Positions 26,447-35,799 are shown, counted from the first letter of the stretch. The stretch: 64,000 bases of DNA from Caldimonas mangrovi (GCF_023721835.1 NZ_JAMKFE010000009.1:1-64000); one strand, 5' to 3'. Numbers and translations: made by a program. The notes: a model not told the origin generated them from the letters alone.

Positions 26447-28690
26447 ATGGCCCGCGTCATGGAGATCAGCACGCCCCTGGGCGACGACGTGCTCCTGTTT
26501 CGCTCGATGAGCGCAAACGAGGAACTCGGCCGGTTGTTCGAGTACCGCATCGAAGTGCTGTCCGAGCGCGACGATGTCGATCCGGACGACGTCCTCGGCA
26601 AGAATGTCACTGTCAAGCTCGAACTGCCCGAAGGCGACCCGCGTGCCTTCGACGGCTTCGTGACGCGGTTTGCCAGCGCCGGCGTGGTCGGCCGCTACCA
26701 CCGCTACCTGATCACCGCGCGCCCCTGGCTCTGGCTGCTGACGCGCGCGAGCGACTGCCGCATCTTCCAGCAGAAGAGCGTGCCGGACATCATCAAGGAA
26801 ATCTTCGACAAGTACCCGGTCGCGGCCTTCGAGAACCGGCTCACCGGCAGCTACGGTCCGCAGGAGTATTGCGTCCAGTACCGCGAGACGGACTTCAACT
26901 TTGTCAGCCGCCTGATGGAGCAGGAGGGCATCTACTACTTCTTCGAGCACGAGGACGGCAAGCACACGCTGGTGCTGGCCGACGGGCCGAGCGCTCATAC
27001 GCCCTACGACGGTTACGCCAGCCTGCCCTTCGTTCCGCACGACCGCGGCGGCCGGCTCGAACAGGAGTACGTGGCGGAGTGGTCGTTCTCGCGCGAGATC
27101 CAGCCGGGCGCCTATGTGCTCGACGACTTCGACTTCACGAAGCCGAGCACCGAGCTGCGGGTCACGACCAAGCGCGAGCGCCAGCACGCCGAGGCGGCCC
27201 ACGAGGTCTACGACTACCCCGGCAGGTACGAGCAGTCGGGCGACGGCGAGCACTACGTGCGCACGCGGCTCGAAGAACAGCAGGCGCGCCACGAACTCGT
27301 GCATGCCGCCGGCAATGCACGCGGTGTCGCGGCGGGCAGTCTGCTCAAGCTGACCGGCCACACGCGAGCCGACCAGAACCGTGAATACCTGATCGTGTCG
27401 ACGCACATCGTGCTCGAGTACACCGAGTACGAGGCGATGGAGTCGAGCGGCTCGCGCTTTCACTGCAGCTTCGGTGCCTTGCCCAGCGCCGAGGTCTTCC
27501 GCAGCGAGCGCCTGACCCGCAAGCCGTTTGTCCAGGGCCCTCAGACCGCCATCGTCGTGGGGCCTGGCGGCGACGAGATCTACACCGACAAGTACGGTCG
27601 CGTGAAGGTGCAGTTCCACTGGGACCGCCTCGGTGCACAGGACGAGAACAGCTCGTGCTGGGTGCGCGTGTCGCAGCCCTGGGCAGGCAAGAACTTCGGC
27701 ATGATCGCGATCCCGCGCATCGGCCAGGAAGTGGTGGTTGACTTCCTCGAAGGCGACCCCGACCGGCCGATGATCACCGGCCGCGTCTACAACGCCGAGC
27801 AGATGCCGCCGTGGGAGCTGCCGGGGAACATGACGCGCACCGGCATCGTCACGCGCAGTTCCAAAGGCGGCTCGGCGAGCAACGCCAACGAGCTGCGGTT
27901 CGAGGACAAGAAGGGCGAAGAAGAGGTTTTCCTGCACGCCGAGCGCAATCTGCGCACGACGGTCGAAGTCGACGAGCTGCGCGATGTCGGCAACGACCGC
28001 ACGACCGACATCCACGGCATCGACCGGCTCACCGTGGACAAGAGCCGCTACGAGCACGTCAAGGGCGACTTCCGCGACCTGCTGATCGACAACCTCAGCC
28101 TGCGCCGCATCGGCGCCGGCGAGATCGAGGAAATCACCGACGGCCTGCAGACCACGATCAAGACCGGTGGTCATCAACACACGGTGAGCTCCGGCGGGCA
28201 GACCATCAACATCACCGGAGGCATCGAGGAAACGGTCACCGGTGCGGTGACGCAGAACGTCAACGGGGGGGACTACTCGCAGACCGTGTCGACCGGGTCG
28301 TCCACACAGACCATCTCGGTCGGCAGCTGGACCGTGAACGCGACAGCCGGTCTGGAGATGATCACGACGCAAAAGCTCAACATCACGGCGCCGATGGGCG
28401 TGTTCCTGCTGGGCGGCACCAAACTGAACGGCTATGCGACCGAGGAATCCTGGTTCAGCGCGTTCAAGTACGGCGTGACCGGCATGTCGACCGAATCCAA
28501 GGGCGTGAACATGGAAACCAAGGGCGTGGACATCGGCTCGGTGGGCTTCAAGGGCGAAAGCGTCGCGTTCAAGAACTCCGAGGCGGCGCTCAACAAGGTT
28601 GCCAACGTGCTGCAGATCGCCAACCCCGTGACGCTGATCGCGCAGGGCGCGATCGCGTTGCACAAGAAGGCCATGACCATCATCGGCTGA
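26447..28690 (+). CDS. vgrG: T6SS spike protein VgrG (TssI)
   Basis: A 747-residue trimeric spike. The gp27-like base covers about 1-365 (LFEYRIEVLSERDDVDPDDV; CVQYRETDFNFVSRLMEQEG). The gp5 OB domain follows at about 370-460 (YTDKYGRVKVQFHWDRLG; WVRVSQPWAGKNFG; GDPDRPMITGRVYN). A beta-helix needle (about 480-640) has short repeating strands such as GGHQHTVSSGGQTINITGG. The last ~100 residues (from MGVFLLGGTKLNG) form a modest tail without a recognisable enzyme domain, so this looks like a structural or adaptor-loading VgrG. GGAGAGG lies ahead of the ATG. A TTAGGGAT word sits 72 bases upstream. Confidence 0.96.
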   Translation: MARVMEISTPLGDDVLLFRSMSANEELGRLFEYRIEVLSERDDVDPDDVLGKNVTVKLELPEGDPRAFDGFVTRFASAGVVGRYHRYLITARPWLWLLTRASDCRIFQQKSVPDIIKEIFDKYPVAAFENRLTGSYGPQEYCVQYRETDFNFVSRLMEQEGIYYFFEHEDGKHTLVLADGPSAHTPYDGYASLPFVPHDRGGRLEQEYVAEWSFSREIQPGAYVLDDFDFTKPSTELRVTTKRERQHAEAAHEVYDYPGRYEQSGDGEHYVRTRLEEQQARHELVHAAGNARGVAAGSLLKLTGHTRADQNREYLIVSTHIVLEYTEYEAMESSGSRFHCSFGALPSAEVFRSERLTRKPFVQGPQTAIVVGPGGDEIYTDKYGRVKVQFHWDRLGAQDENSSCWVRVSQPWAGKNFGMIAIPRIGQEVVVDFLEGDPDRPMITGRVYNAEQMPPWELPGNMTRTGIVTRSSKGGSASNANELRFEDKKGEEEVFLHAERNLRTTVEVDELRDVGNDRTTDIHGIDRLTVDKSRYEHVKGDFRDLLIDNLSLRRIGAGEIEEITDGLQTTIKTGGHQHTVSSGGQTINITGGIEETVTGAVTQNVNGGDYSQTVSTGSSTQTISVGSWTVNATAGLEMITTQKLNITAPMGVFLLGGTKLNGYATEESWFSAFKYGVTGMSTESKGVNMETKGVDIGSVGFKGESVAFKNSEAALNKVANVLQIANPVTLIAQGAIALHKKAMTIIG

Positions 28691-28700
28691 AAGCGAGCGC

Positions 28701-29060
28701 ATGACATCCCAATCCTGGTGGTGGGTCGCGGTGGCCCTGGTCGTGGTGCTCGGCGTCGCGTTCTATAGCGCGCACGTCGGGTATCGCGACGAACAGCTGC
28801 GACGCAACGGTGTTGCCGCGACCGCGCGGGTGGTGGCGATCAAGCAGACCGGGACCTGGAGCGGCAACAACCCGGAAGTGGAGCTTGCGCTCGAGATCAC
28901 CCGCCCCGGCGAGCCGGCGTATGCCCACACGCTGCGACGCGTGGTGCCGGTCGTCAATGCACCTGCGGTGCAGCCCGGCGCGGTGATCCGGCTCAAGATC
29001 GACCCGCAGCGGCCCGACCGCATCGTGATCGACGAGCCCTGGGCGAGCGAGGGGGCCTGA
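28701..29060 (+). CDS. Small membrane protein, DUF3592-like
   Basis: A 119-residue protein with one N-terminal span (about residues 7-25, WWVAVALVVVLGVAFYSAHV) and a beta-rich exterior part (ATARVVAIKQTGTWSGNNPE; PAVQPGAVIRLKIDPQRPDR). 'G..A.A.V..' followed by 'G..V.V.YDP..P' is the plan of DUF3592 proteins. The role is unknown. It lies 10 bases after vgrG and four bases before the DUF2169 gene, so it is co-transcribed with the delivery cassette. It might protect against, or assist loading of, cassette products. Confidence 0.7.
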   Translation: MTSQSWWWVAVALVVVLGVAFYSAHVGYRDEQLRRNGVAATARVVAIKQTGTWSGNNPEVELALEITRPGEPAYAHTLRRVVPVVNAPAVQPGAVIRLKIDPQRPDRIVIDEPWASEGA

Positions 29061-29064
29061 AGCG

Positions 29065-31746
29065 ATGCGCGTCATCAAGCCCCAGCACCTGTCCGTTCTG
29101 CATCGCTGCTTCGAGCGGCAGCAACGGGCGTACCTTGGCATCGCGGTGCTCGGCTATGTGCCGTTGCAGATGGAGCCGGCCCTGCTGCCCGAGCAGGAGC
29201 TGTGGCAGGAAGTCCCGCCGCTGCTCGATCCGCAGGTGCCGCTGGATGCCGCATTGCCGAAGACCGGCGGCGAGTTCGTGCTGGTCGGTGAAGCCTGCGC
29301 GCCACAGGGGCAACCCGTGCCGGGCCTGAAGGTCGAGGCACGGGTGGGCGGGCTGCACAAGGCGCTGCACGTTTTCGGGCCGCGCTACTGGGTGTCGGGC
29401 CGGGCCACCGCACCGATGCCTTTCGAGTCGTTGCCCCTCGGCTGGGGACTAGCCTACGGTGGCGCCGAAGTGCCCGAGAATCCCTTGGGCAAGGGCACGC
29501 AGCTCGAGGAAACGGCACATGGCCGGCTGCAGCCGCTGCCGCAGGTGGAGTACCCGCATGCACCGAGCCAGGGGCCGGGCAAGGCGGTGCCGCCCGCCAG
29601 CTTTGCCCCCATTCCGGGGCAGTGGCCGCAACGAAAGCGCTTTGACGGCACCTACGACGACGCCTGGCTGAAGACGCAGTACCCGGCGCCGCCGCAGGAT
29701 TTCAATTGGCGCTACCACGGCATCGCGAGCGAAGACCAGTGGCAGCCCGAGCCCTTTCAGGGCGACGAACGCATCGAGCTGATCCACATGCACCCGGATC
29801 ATCCGCGCATCGAAGGCCGGCTGCCCGGCATCAAGCCGGTGATCGCGGTGCGCACACGCACGCAGGGGGCAGGGCAGGCGCGTTTCGTCGACGGCCGGCT
29901 CACGACGTTGTGGCTGTTTCCGCGGCTGCAGCGCATGGTGATGATCTGGCACGCGCTGCTCGAAGTGGACAACGAGTTCGCTGACGAAGTCGACCTGCTG
30001 ATGGCCGCCGCCGAGTGGAGCGATCGGCCTCGTCCGCGTGAGGCCTACGTGCAGGCGATCGATGCGCGGCTCGACGAGAACACCGGCGCCCTGAAGATGC
30101 TCGATGACCACGAGCTGCTCCCCGAAGGGCTGGCGACGCCGAACGAAGCGATCCTGCGTCACAAGCGATTGCTCGGACCGAGCGGCGCCGCGCTCGACGA
30201 GCTCGGGTCCCGGCTGCAGGCGGCGCAGAACGAACTCCAGGCGCAGCTCGCCAAGGCCGTACCGGCGCAGTCGCTGGCACACGCCGGCACGAAGGCGGCA
30301 GAGGTGCGCAAGGCCATGGGCGTTCCCGAGCTTCCGGCCCGGCTGCCGCAGGACCCCAAAGGCCTGATCGACGCCATGCAGGCCATCGAGAAGCAACTGC
30401 TGCCCAAAGCGCAGTGGAAGGCGGCGATCGAAGCCCGTACGCAGGCGGCTGTGCAAGCTGCTCAACGCGAGATGGCCGCCCAAGGCACGCCGCTCGCCAG
30501 TCTCGAAGCGATGCTCAAGCCCAAGCCGTCGCTCGCTAGCTTTTCCCCGACGCAGGCAATCGCGCAGCTGGAGCAGGCGCTGGCCAGGTCCGGTGGTGGG
30601 GCGCCCGTCGACCCGCGGCTCAAGGCGCTGGCCGCGCAGGCAGAGAAGGTGCAGGGGCCGATGCTGCGAGCCTCCGCACATCTCCAACCTGCGCCGGCCA
30701 TGCTGGAAGGTGAGACCGCATTGCGCTGGCGCGAAGGTGCCGCGCGGGCACAGGCTCAGGGACGCAGTTTCGCCGGCATGAAGTTGAAGGGGGCCGACTT
30801 CTCCGGCCTCGATCTCGCTCACGCTGATTTTTCGGGGGCCGAACTCGAAGGCGTGAACTTCAAGGGCGCCACGCTGACGGGCGCCAACTTCGGCCAGGCC
30901 AGTCTGGCGCACGCCGTGCTGGAAGAAGCGAAGCTCGATGGCGCCAACTTCGCGCAGGCGAACCTGGGTCGGGCCAAGCTCAACAAGGCCTCCTGCGTCG
31001 GCTGCAACTTCGAAGGCGCAACGCTCCAGCACACCGTGCTCGAGGACACGATCCTGTTCGGCAGCAAGCTGGCGGGCGCCACGGTGCTGGAAGTACGCGC
31101 GTCGCGCTCGCATTGGGTGCAGGTCGATCTGACGCAAGCGGTGATCCTCAAGTCGATGTTCATCGACGCCGTGTTCTCGCAAGCGACGTTGACGCGCGCC
31201 TCGTTCATCGAGGTGCAGCTGCGCGGCTGCGACTTCACCGGGGCGCGACTCGAGTCCGCCGACTTCGTGACTTGCCCGGCGGACGGCAGCCGCTTCGATG
31301 CCTGTCATGCGCACAACGCTCGCTTCGTGCACGGCACGTCACTGCGCCGCACATCGTTCAAGGACGCGCAGGTCGATCAGGCGTGCTTGCGAGGCATGCC
31401 GCTGGACGCGGCCAATTTCATGAACGCGCAGATGGCCGGCAGCGATCTCAGCGAGGCTCAGTGCCCGGGCGCCAACTTCTACCGCAGCCACCTGAAGGGT
31501 GCGCTGCTGATGAAGGGAAACTTCCAGAAGGCGGTGCTGCGGGGCGCCAATCTGATGCAGGCGGTGATGCAGCATGCGCAATTGCAGGGGGCCGACCTGC
31601 AGGGAGCCAACCTGTTCGCCGCCGACCTGATGCGCATCGATGTCGATGAGCACACGCGATTCGACGCCGCCTTCATGGCCAAGGCGCGCATGCATCCGCA
31701 GCGCAAGGCCGGCCGCGGAGCGGGCAACACCGGAGGGGCCGCGTGA
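29065..31746 (+). CDS. DUF2169 domain protein with C-terminal pentapeptide repeats (T6SS cargo/adaptor)
   Basis: An 893-residue protein. Residues about 1-330 are a DUF2169 domain (MRVIKPQHLSVLHRCFERQQ; AYLGIAVLGYVPLQ; GWGLAYGG), a family encoded beside vgrG/PAAR genes and thought to load cargo on the spike. A charged, probably coiled middle (about 350-560) is rich in Gln/Ala/Lys. Residues about 570-875 are pentapeptide repeats (A-D/N-L/F-x-x), for example FSGLDLAHADFSGAELEGVN and LQGADLQGANLFAADLMRID, which fold as a right-handed quadrilateral beta helix. The fused helix could act as a tip extension, binding scaffold or DNA-mimic toxin. Its TGA overlaps the GTG start of the next gene. Confidence 0.85.
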   Translation: MRVIKPQHLSVLHRCFERQQRAYLGIAVLGYVPLQMEPALLPEQELWQEVPPLLDPQVPLDAALPKTGGEFVLVGEACAPQGQPVPGLKVEARVGGLHKALHVFGPRYWVSGRATAPMPFESLPLGWGLAYGGAEVPENPLGKGTQLEETAHGRLQPLPQVEYPHAPSQGPGKAVPPASFAPIPGQWPQRKRFDGTYDDAWLKTQYPAPPQDFNWRYHGIASEDQWQPEPFQGDERIELIHMHPDHPRIEGRLPGIKPVIAVRTRTQGAGQARFVDGRLTTLWLFPRLQRMVMIWHALLEVDNEFADEVDLLMAAAEWSDRPRPREAYVQAIDARLDENTGALKMLDDHELLPEGLATPNEAILRHKRLLGPSGAALDELGSRLQAAQNELQAQLAKAVPAQSLAHAGTKAAEVRKAMGVPELPARLPQDPKGLIDAMQAIEKQLLPKAQWKAAIEARTQAAVQAAQREMAAQGTPLASLEAMLKPKPSLASFSPTQAIAQLEQALARSGGGAPVDPRLKALAAQAEKVQGPMLRASAHLQPAPAMLEGETALRWREGAARAQAQGRSFAGMKLKGADFSGLDLAHADFSGAELEGVNFKGATLTGANFGQASLAHAVLEEAKLDGANFAQANLGRAKLNKASCVGCNFEGATLQHTVLEDTILFGSKLAGATVLEVRASRSHWVQVDLTQAVILKSMFIDAVFSQATLTRASFIEVQLRGCDFTGARLESADFVTCPADGSRFDACHAHNARFVHGTSLRRTSFKDAQVDQACLRGMPLDAANFMNAQMAGSDLSEAQCPGANFYRSHLKGALLMKGNFQKAVLRGANLMQAVMQHAQLQGADLQGANLFAADLMRIDVDEHTRFDAAFMAKARMHPQRKAGRGAGNTGGAA

Positions 31747-32792
31747 ACCTGCAAGACATCCAGGCCCGCGTGCGTGCGGGCGAACCCCTCCATGAGGTGC
31801 AACTGGCGGGGCACAGCTTCGCCGGTGGGGCCTTGCGTAAGGCCGTTTTCTACCGTGCCGACCTCACCGGCTGCGATTTCACCGGGGCCATGCTGGAGGA
31901 GAGTTCCTTCGTGGAGTGCCGCCTCGACCATGCCCGGTTCGGCGGCGCCGCATTGCGGCTGGCGGCCTTCCACCGCTGCGCGATGACCTCGGCCTCGCTG
32001 GTGCAGGCCGGGGCCGTGAGCGCGACCTTCAACGAGTGCAAGCTCAAGTCGGCCGACCTGGCTCGATGCGACCTCGAGTTCGCCACGCTGGCCAAATGTC
32101 TGCTGACAGAAGCATCGCTGCGCGACGCCCGGCTGGTGCAGGCGAACTTCATGGAGTGCGAGTTCGGCGTCGTCGAGCTGGCCGGCGCAGAGTGGTTCAA
32201 GACGGTGTTCTACAAGGCTGATCTGCGCCAGGCCAGGTTCGGGGTGCCGCGCGGCGAGCAATGCGTGTTCACCGAGTGCAATCTGGCCGGGCAGCAGTTC
32301 GCGCAAGCGCGGTGGCTGCGCACCCAGTTCATGGAGGCGGACCTGCGTGGTGCCGATCTGACGCAGGCCTTGCTCACCGGCAGCAACTTCAAGGGGGCCC
32401 GGTTGCAGCAGGCACGCATTGCCGGTGCCCAGGCGATGCACACGCTGTGGATGGACGCATGCCTGGACGGCGCCTGGCTCGACGCGGCGGAACTGACGCA
32501 ATCCATCTGGCTGGGAGCAAAAGCGCGTGGCGCCAGCTTCCGGCAAGCACGGCTGCCCGAGGCGGTGCTGCAGCAGGCCCAGCTGGCCGAATGCGATTTC
32601 GAAGGCGCCGCGTTGACATACGCCGATCTTTCGAACAGCGATCTGCAAGGCAGCCGATTCAACGGCGCAGATGTGTTCCGCGCCAACCTGCGAGGCGTGC
32701 GCATGCAGCAAGTACAGATGCCCCAACGCGCCCAGGCGGCGCCCGACGACGCCGACCAACTGGCTGCCGAGCAATGGCAGCCGCAAGTATGA
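31743..32792 (+). CDS. Pentapeptide-repeat protein (349 residues)
   Basis: Almost the whole protein (about residues 20-325) is pentapeptide repeats: AVFYRADLTGCDFTGAMLEE, LVQANFMECEFGVVELAGAE, FEGAALTYADLSNSDLQGSR. Translation starts at GTG in a four-base overlap (GTGA) with the DUF2169 stop, and it overlaps the next gene in the same manner (ATGA), so three cistrons are tightly coupled. Cys residues recur at repeat centres, as in many long pentapeptide helices. Pentapeptide proteins can mimic DNA and bind gyrase, or be inert scaffolds; here a delivery role is suggested by the neighbours only. Confidence 0.87.
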   Translation: MNLQDIQARVRAGEPLHEVQLAGHSFAGGALRKAVFYRADLTGCDFTGAMLEESSFVECRLDHARFGGAALRLAAFHRCAMTSASLVQAGAVSATFNECKLKSADLARCDLEFATLAKCLLTEASLRDARLVQANFMECEFGVVELAGAEWFKTVFYKADLRQARFGVPRGEQCVFTECNLAGQQFAQARWLRTQFMEADLRGADLTQALLTGSNFKGARLQQARIAGAQAMHTLWMDACLDGAWLDAAELTQSIWLGAKARGASFRQARLPEAVLQQAQLAECDFEGAALTYADLSNSDLQGSRFNGADVFRANLRGVRMQQVQMPQRAQAAPDDADQLAAEQWQPQV

Positions 32793-33454
32793 GCAGCCAC
32801 GAGATGAAGCAGGAGATCGACATGCTGAAGCCAAGCGTAGGCCCCGCAGCGGGCGTGCAGCGCGAACCCGAATCGGTCGTGACGCAGGCGATCGTCCAGG
32901 CCATGGGCGAAGTCGAGCGCAACCGCGAGGGGCACGTCGCCGTGTCCACCGGGCAAGGATTGCTGCAGGCCCGTCTTGCGGTGTCGTGCCTGGTCCAGCC
33001 GGAGTGCGGCGACACGGTGCTGGTGGCTCTGCGGGGGCGGCAGGCGTTCGTGCTGGCGGTACTCGAGCGCGCGAGTGATGTACCGATCGCGATGCAACTG
33101 CCTCGCAGCGCCAGCCTGTCGGTGCAGGGAGACCTGCGCCTGGAGGCCACCGGCACGGTTTCGTTGCATGGCGAAGCCGTGGAAGCCGTGGCGCAGCGCA
33201 TCAGCCTTGTTGGCAAGGCGGTGCACTGGCTGGCCGATACGCTGGAGAGCACGGCCTGTCGCATGAAGCAGATCGCAGAACTGTGGACGGTGCAGACGAA
33301 GTCGCACCATCGGCATGTGGAAGACATGGAAATGGTGCGTGCGGGGCACATCGACATGCGGGCCGAACAGGTGATGCACCTGAACGCCGAGCACACCGTG
33401 ATGAAGTCGCGCGAGCTGGTCAAGATCGACGGCAAGCAGATCCAGGTGGGGTGA
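32789..33454 (+). CDS. DUF3540 domain protein (T6SS-associated)
   Basis: A 221-residue protein with a beta-rich core: GHVAVSTGQGLLQARLAVSC, 'GDTVLVALRGRQAFVLAVLERA' and a C-terminal series of short strands (GHIDMRAEQVMHLNAEHTVM). This resembles the needle end of VgrG-like proteins and matches DUF3540, a family found with DUF2169 and DUF4150 genes. The start is the ATG at 32789 overlapping the previous stop; an in-frame ATG (MKQEID) lies only a few codons downstream. It may form or cap a spike extension. No enzyme motif is visible. Confidence 0.75.
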   Translation: MSSHEMKQEIDMLKPSVGPAAGVQREPESVVTQAIVQAMGEVERNREGHVAVSTGQGLLQARLAVSCLVQPECGDTVLVALRGRQAFVLAVLERASDVPIAMQLPRSASLSVQGDLRLEATGTVSLHGEAVEAVAQRISLVGKAVHWLADTLESTACRMKQIAELWTVQTKSHHRHVEDMEMVRAGHIDMRAEQVMHLNAEHTVMKSRELVKIDGKQIQVG

Positions 33455-33460
33455 CGAGCG

Positions 33461-33856
33461 ATGTTTGCGAACACACAGATGGGCGGCGTGGACTTCGCCT
33501 TTCCCGACGTCTGCCTGACACCTACGCCCGCCGGTCCGGTGCCAATTCCTTACCCCAACATCGCGGCCGGGCCCATGGGCGTGCCGCCCGCGGTGAACGT
33601 CCTGTTCAGCTGCGCGCCTGCGCACAACATGGGCACCGTGGTGCCGCTGACCAACGGCGACAACGCGGGCGTGGCGACGGGGGTGGCCTCGGGCATGGTA
33701 ATGGGGCCCGGGCGGCACCTGACCGCTGCTTTCACCGTGTTGGTGGGCGGCATGCCGGCCACCCGGATGACCAGCATGTCGCTGCAGAACAGCACCAACG
33801 CACCGGGCATGCGTATCGCACCCAGCCAGGTGCAGGTGCTGCTGCTCGCACCCTGA
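33461..33856 (+). CDS. PAAR-like protein, DUF4150
   Basis: A 131-residue protein: MFANTQMGGVDFAFPDVCLT, PAGPVPIPYPNIAAG, and a PGRHLTAAFTVLVGGMPATR ending. This is the DUF4150 form of the PAAR fold that sharpens the VgrG tip. Many DUF4150 proteins continue into a toxin domain; this one stops right after the PAAR-like part, so any cargo must be carried in trans. It is the last gene of the vgrG-linked cassette, six bases after the DUF3540 gene. Confidence 0.83.
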   Translation: MFANTQMGGVDFAFPDVCLTPTPAGPVPIPYPNIAAGPMGVPPAVNVLFSCAPAHNMGTVVPLTNGDNAGVATGVASGMVMGPGRHLTAAFTVLVGGMPATRMTSMSLQNSTNAPGMRIAPSQVQVLLLAP

Positions 33857-33894
33857 ATCAGCGGCCGGCAGACCGCGAACGGATCGACCTCAAA

Positions 33895-33937
33895 TTAGGG
33901 GGGCCGCCTTGCGCCTGTCTGAGGGCTTCGCTAGCCT
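33895..33937 (+). promoter_or_regulatory. Possible control region of the tagH unit
   Basis: TTAGGGGGG at 33895-33903, in an otherwise gene-free 155-base gap, resembles words in the tssJ/tssA control region. CTAGCCT at 33931-33937 could serve as a -10, as CTAGACT might for tssA. Inferred from the shared pattern only. Confidence 0.35.
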
Positions 33938-34011
33938 CGGTTCGACCGGCGCCTGATCCAGGGCCCCGGACGAACACGCGGCGAGCCGCTCCAGAACCTA
34001 CCCATCTCAAG

Positions 34012-35799
34012 ATGCTTCAGATCCGAGTCGTGAGCGTAGCGGGGCAAGCGCCCGCAACACCCATTGCCGCCCAGTTCGGGCCGGCGGGTGGCACCATCGG
34101 CCGCAACGAGGGCAACACGCTCGTGCTGCCCGACGATGCGAAGACCATCTCGCGGCAACATGCAGCGATCCAGATGCAGGGCCAACGCTACGTGCTGATG
34201 GACAAGGGCGCCAACCCCACCATACGCAACAACGCGCCGGTGGGGGCGGGGCAGGTGGCGATCCTCGCAGCAGGAGACGAGTTGCGGATAGGCCCCTACG
34301 TGCTGACGGTCGAGTTGCCGGCTGCTGCGCGGGCGTTCGACCCCAACAGCACCCAGGTGAGTGCGCCGGCGGCACCACCGGGCCCGGCTTTCGATCCGTT
34401 TGCGTTGCCGCCCGCCCCCGCACCTGCGGCGGCACAACCGGCTGCGTCCTCGCACGACCCTTTCGCAGACCTGTTCGGCGGGTCGCCGGCGGCACCGGCA
34501 GGGGCGGCTCCGGTCGATCCATTCGCCGGGCTCGGTGCGCCGGTTCCGCCGGCGCCCGCTCGCCCGTCGGCGGCGGCCATCCCGGACGACTTCGATCCGT
34601 TCGCAAGCCTTGCGAAGCCGGCTGCGCCCACCCCGGCGCAGGCCCCGGGCTTCAACCCGCTGGCATCGGCTGCGCGCCGTGTGCCGCCGCCGATCTCGTT
34701 CGACCCGAAGGCCGGGCATGACGACCTGATATCCCCGGTCGGAGAGAAATCCGCGTCCATCGACGAGTTGTTCGGCCTTGGCAATGCACCGGCCAATCCG
34801 CTGGACGTGCTGGGTGCGGTCGAACCCGTCCAGCCCGGCGGGCGACAACCGGTCGACGACCCCCTGGCGTTGTTCGGTGGCCCCCCCGCCACACAGGGGG
34901 CCGGTGCGGCGCAAGCCGACCACACGCCGGCGGAGAAAGCCGTGATCCCGCTGCCCGCCGCCGTCGCACCTGTCTCCCCACCGGCCCGTCCGGCGCCGTT
35001 GCCGCCGGCTGCCGCCCAGCCGGCTCCCGCGCCGGCCCGAGGCGTGAGCGCTCAACAGATCGACGACCTGCTCGCCTCGGTGGGCCCGATCGACCCGAAC
35101 AAGGCCACCACCGGGTCGTTCAAGGCCGCGAAGCCCGTCCAAGTGGCACCCACGCCGCCTCCTGCGGCCCCTGCTGCGCCGGCTGACGCGGCCTCGGTCG
35201 ATGCGCTGATGGCCGCGTTCTGCGAAGGTCTCGGCAGCCCCTTGAATTTGCCCGACGGCGTGACCGAGGAGTTCATGTACCGCATGGGTGGTCTCGTGCG
35301 CGAGGCGGTGCAGGGCACGGTCGACCTGCTCAACGCACGTGCCGTGACCAAGCGCGAGGTGAAGGCGAGCGCCACCATGATCATGGAGCGCAACAACAAC
35401 CCGCTGAAGTTTTCGCCCGATGCGAAAACGGCGATGCTCTATCTCGTCTCCGGCCGGCTCAACCCCGCGTTCATGCCGCCGATCACCGCAATGCGTGACG
35501 CCTACTACGACCTGCGTTCGCACCAGTTCGGCTTCATGGCCGGCACCAAGGCTGCGCTCGAAGGTGTGCTCGAGCGCTTCGAGCCGCAGCGCCTCGAGGG
35601 CCGGCTTGCGGGCAAAGGGCTGGTCGAGTCGCTGATTCCCGCCGCTCGCAAGGCGCGCCTGTGGGACTTGTTCAACGAGCTTTACAAGGAGATCGCCCGC
35701 GAGGCGGAGGACGACTTCCATGCGCTGTTCGGCCAGGCCTTCCTGAAGGCCTACGAAGAGCACGTCGAGGCCCTGCGGCGCGACATGCCGGAAGAGTGA
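34012..35799 (+). CDS. tagH: T6SS FHA-domain protein TagH (Fha)
   Basis: A 595-residue protein. The N-terminal FHA domain (about 20-100) has the phosphothreonine-binding signature: GGTIGRNEGN (G30-R31) and ISRQH (S47, H50), with an asparagine pair at 73-74. A Pro/Ala-rich linker (about 105-395) contains repeated 'DPFA.L' words. The C-terminal ~180 residues are the TagH-specific domain (DGVTEEFMYRMGGLVREAVQ; LKFSPDAKTAMLYLVSGRLN). Fha proteins bind a phosphorylated partner or themselves to switch on T6SS assembly. The ATG follows CAAG and lacks a strong ribosome-binding site. It overlaps pppA by one base. Confidence 0.9.
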   Translation: MLQIRVVSVAGQAPATPIAAQFGPAGGTIGRNEGNTLVLPDDAKTISRQHAAIQMQGQRYVLMDKGANPTIRNNAPVGAGQVAILAAGDELRIGPYVLTVELPAAARAFDPNSTQVSAPAAPPGPAFDPFALPPAPAPAAAQPAASSHDPFADLFGGSPAAPAGAAPVDPFAGLGAPVPPAPARPSAAAIPDDFDPFASLAKPAAPTPAQAPGFNPLASAARRVPPPISFDPKAGHDDLISPVGEKSASIDELFGLGNAPANPLDVLGAVEPVQPGGRQPVDDPLALFGGPPATQGAGAAQADHTPAEKAVIPLPAAVAPVSPPARPAPLPPAAAQPAPAPARGVSAQQIDDLLASVGPIDPNKATTGSFKAAKPVQVAPTPPPAAPAAPADAASVDALMAAFCEGLGSPLNLPDGVTEEFMYRMGGLVREAVQGTVDLLNARAVTKREVKASATMIMERNNNPLKFSPDAKTAMLYLVSGRLNPAFMPPITAMRDAYYDLRSHQFGFMAGTKAALEGVLERFEPQRLEGRLAGKGLVESLIPAARKARLWDLFNELYKEIAREAEDDFHALFGQAFLKAYEEHVEALRRDMPEE

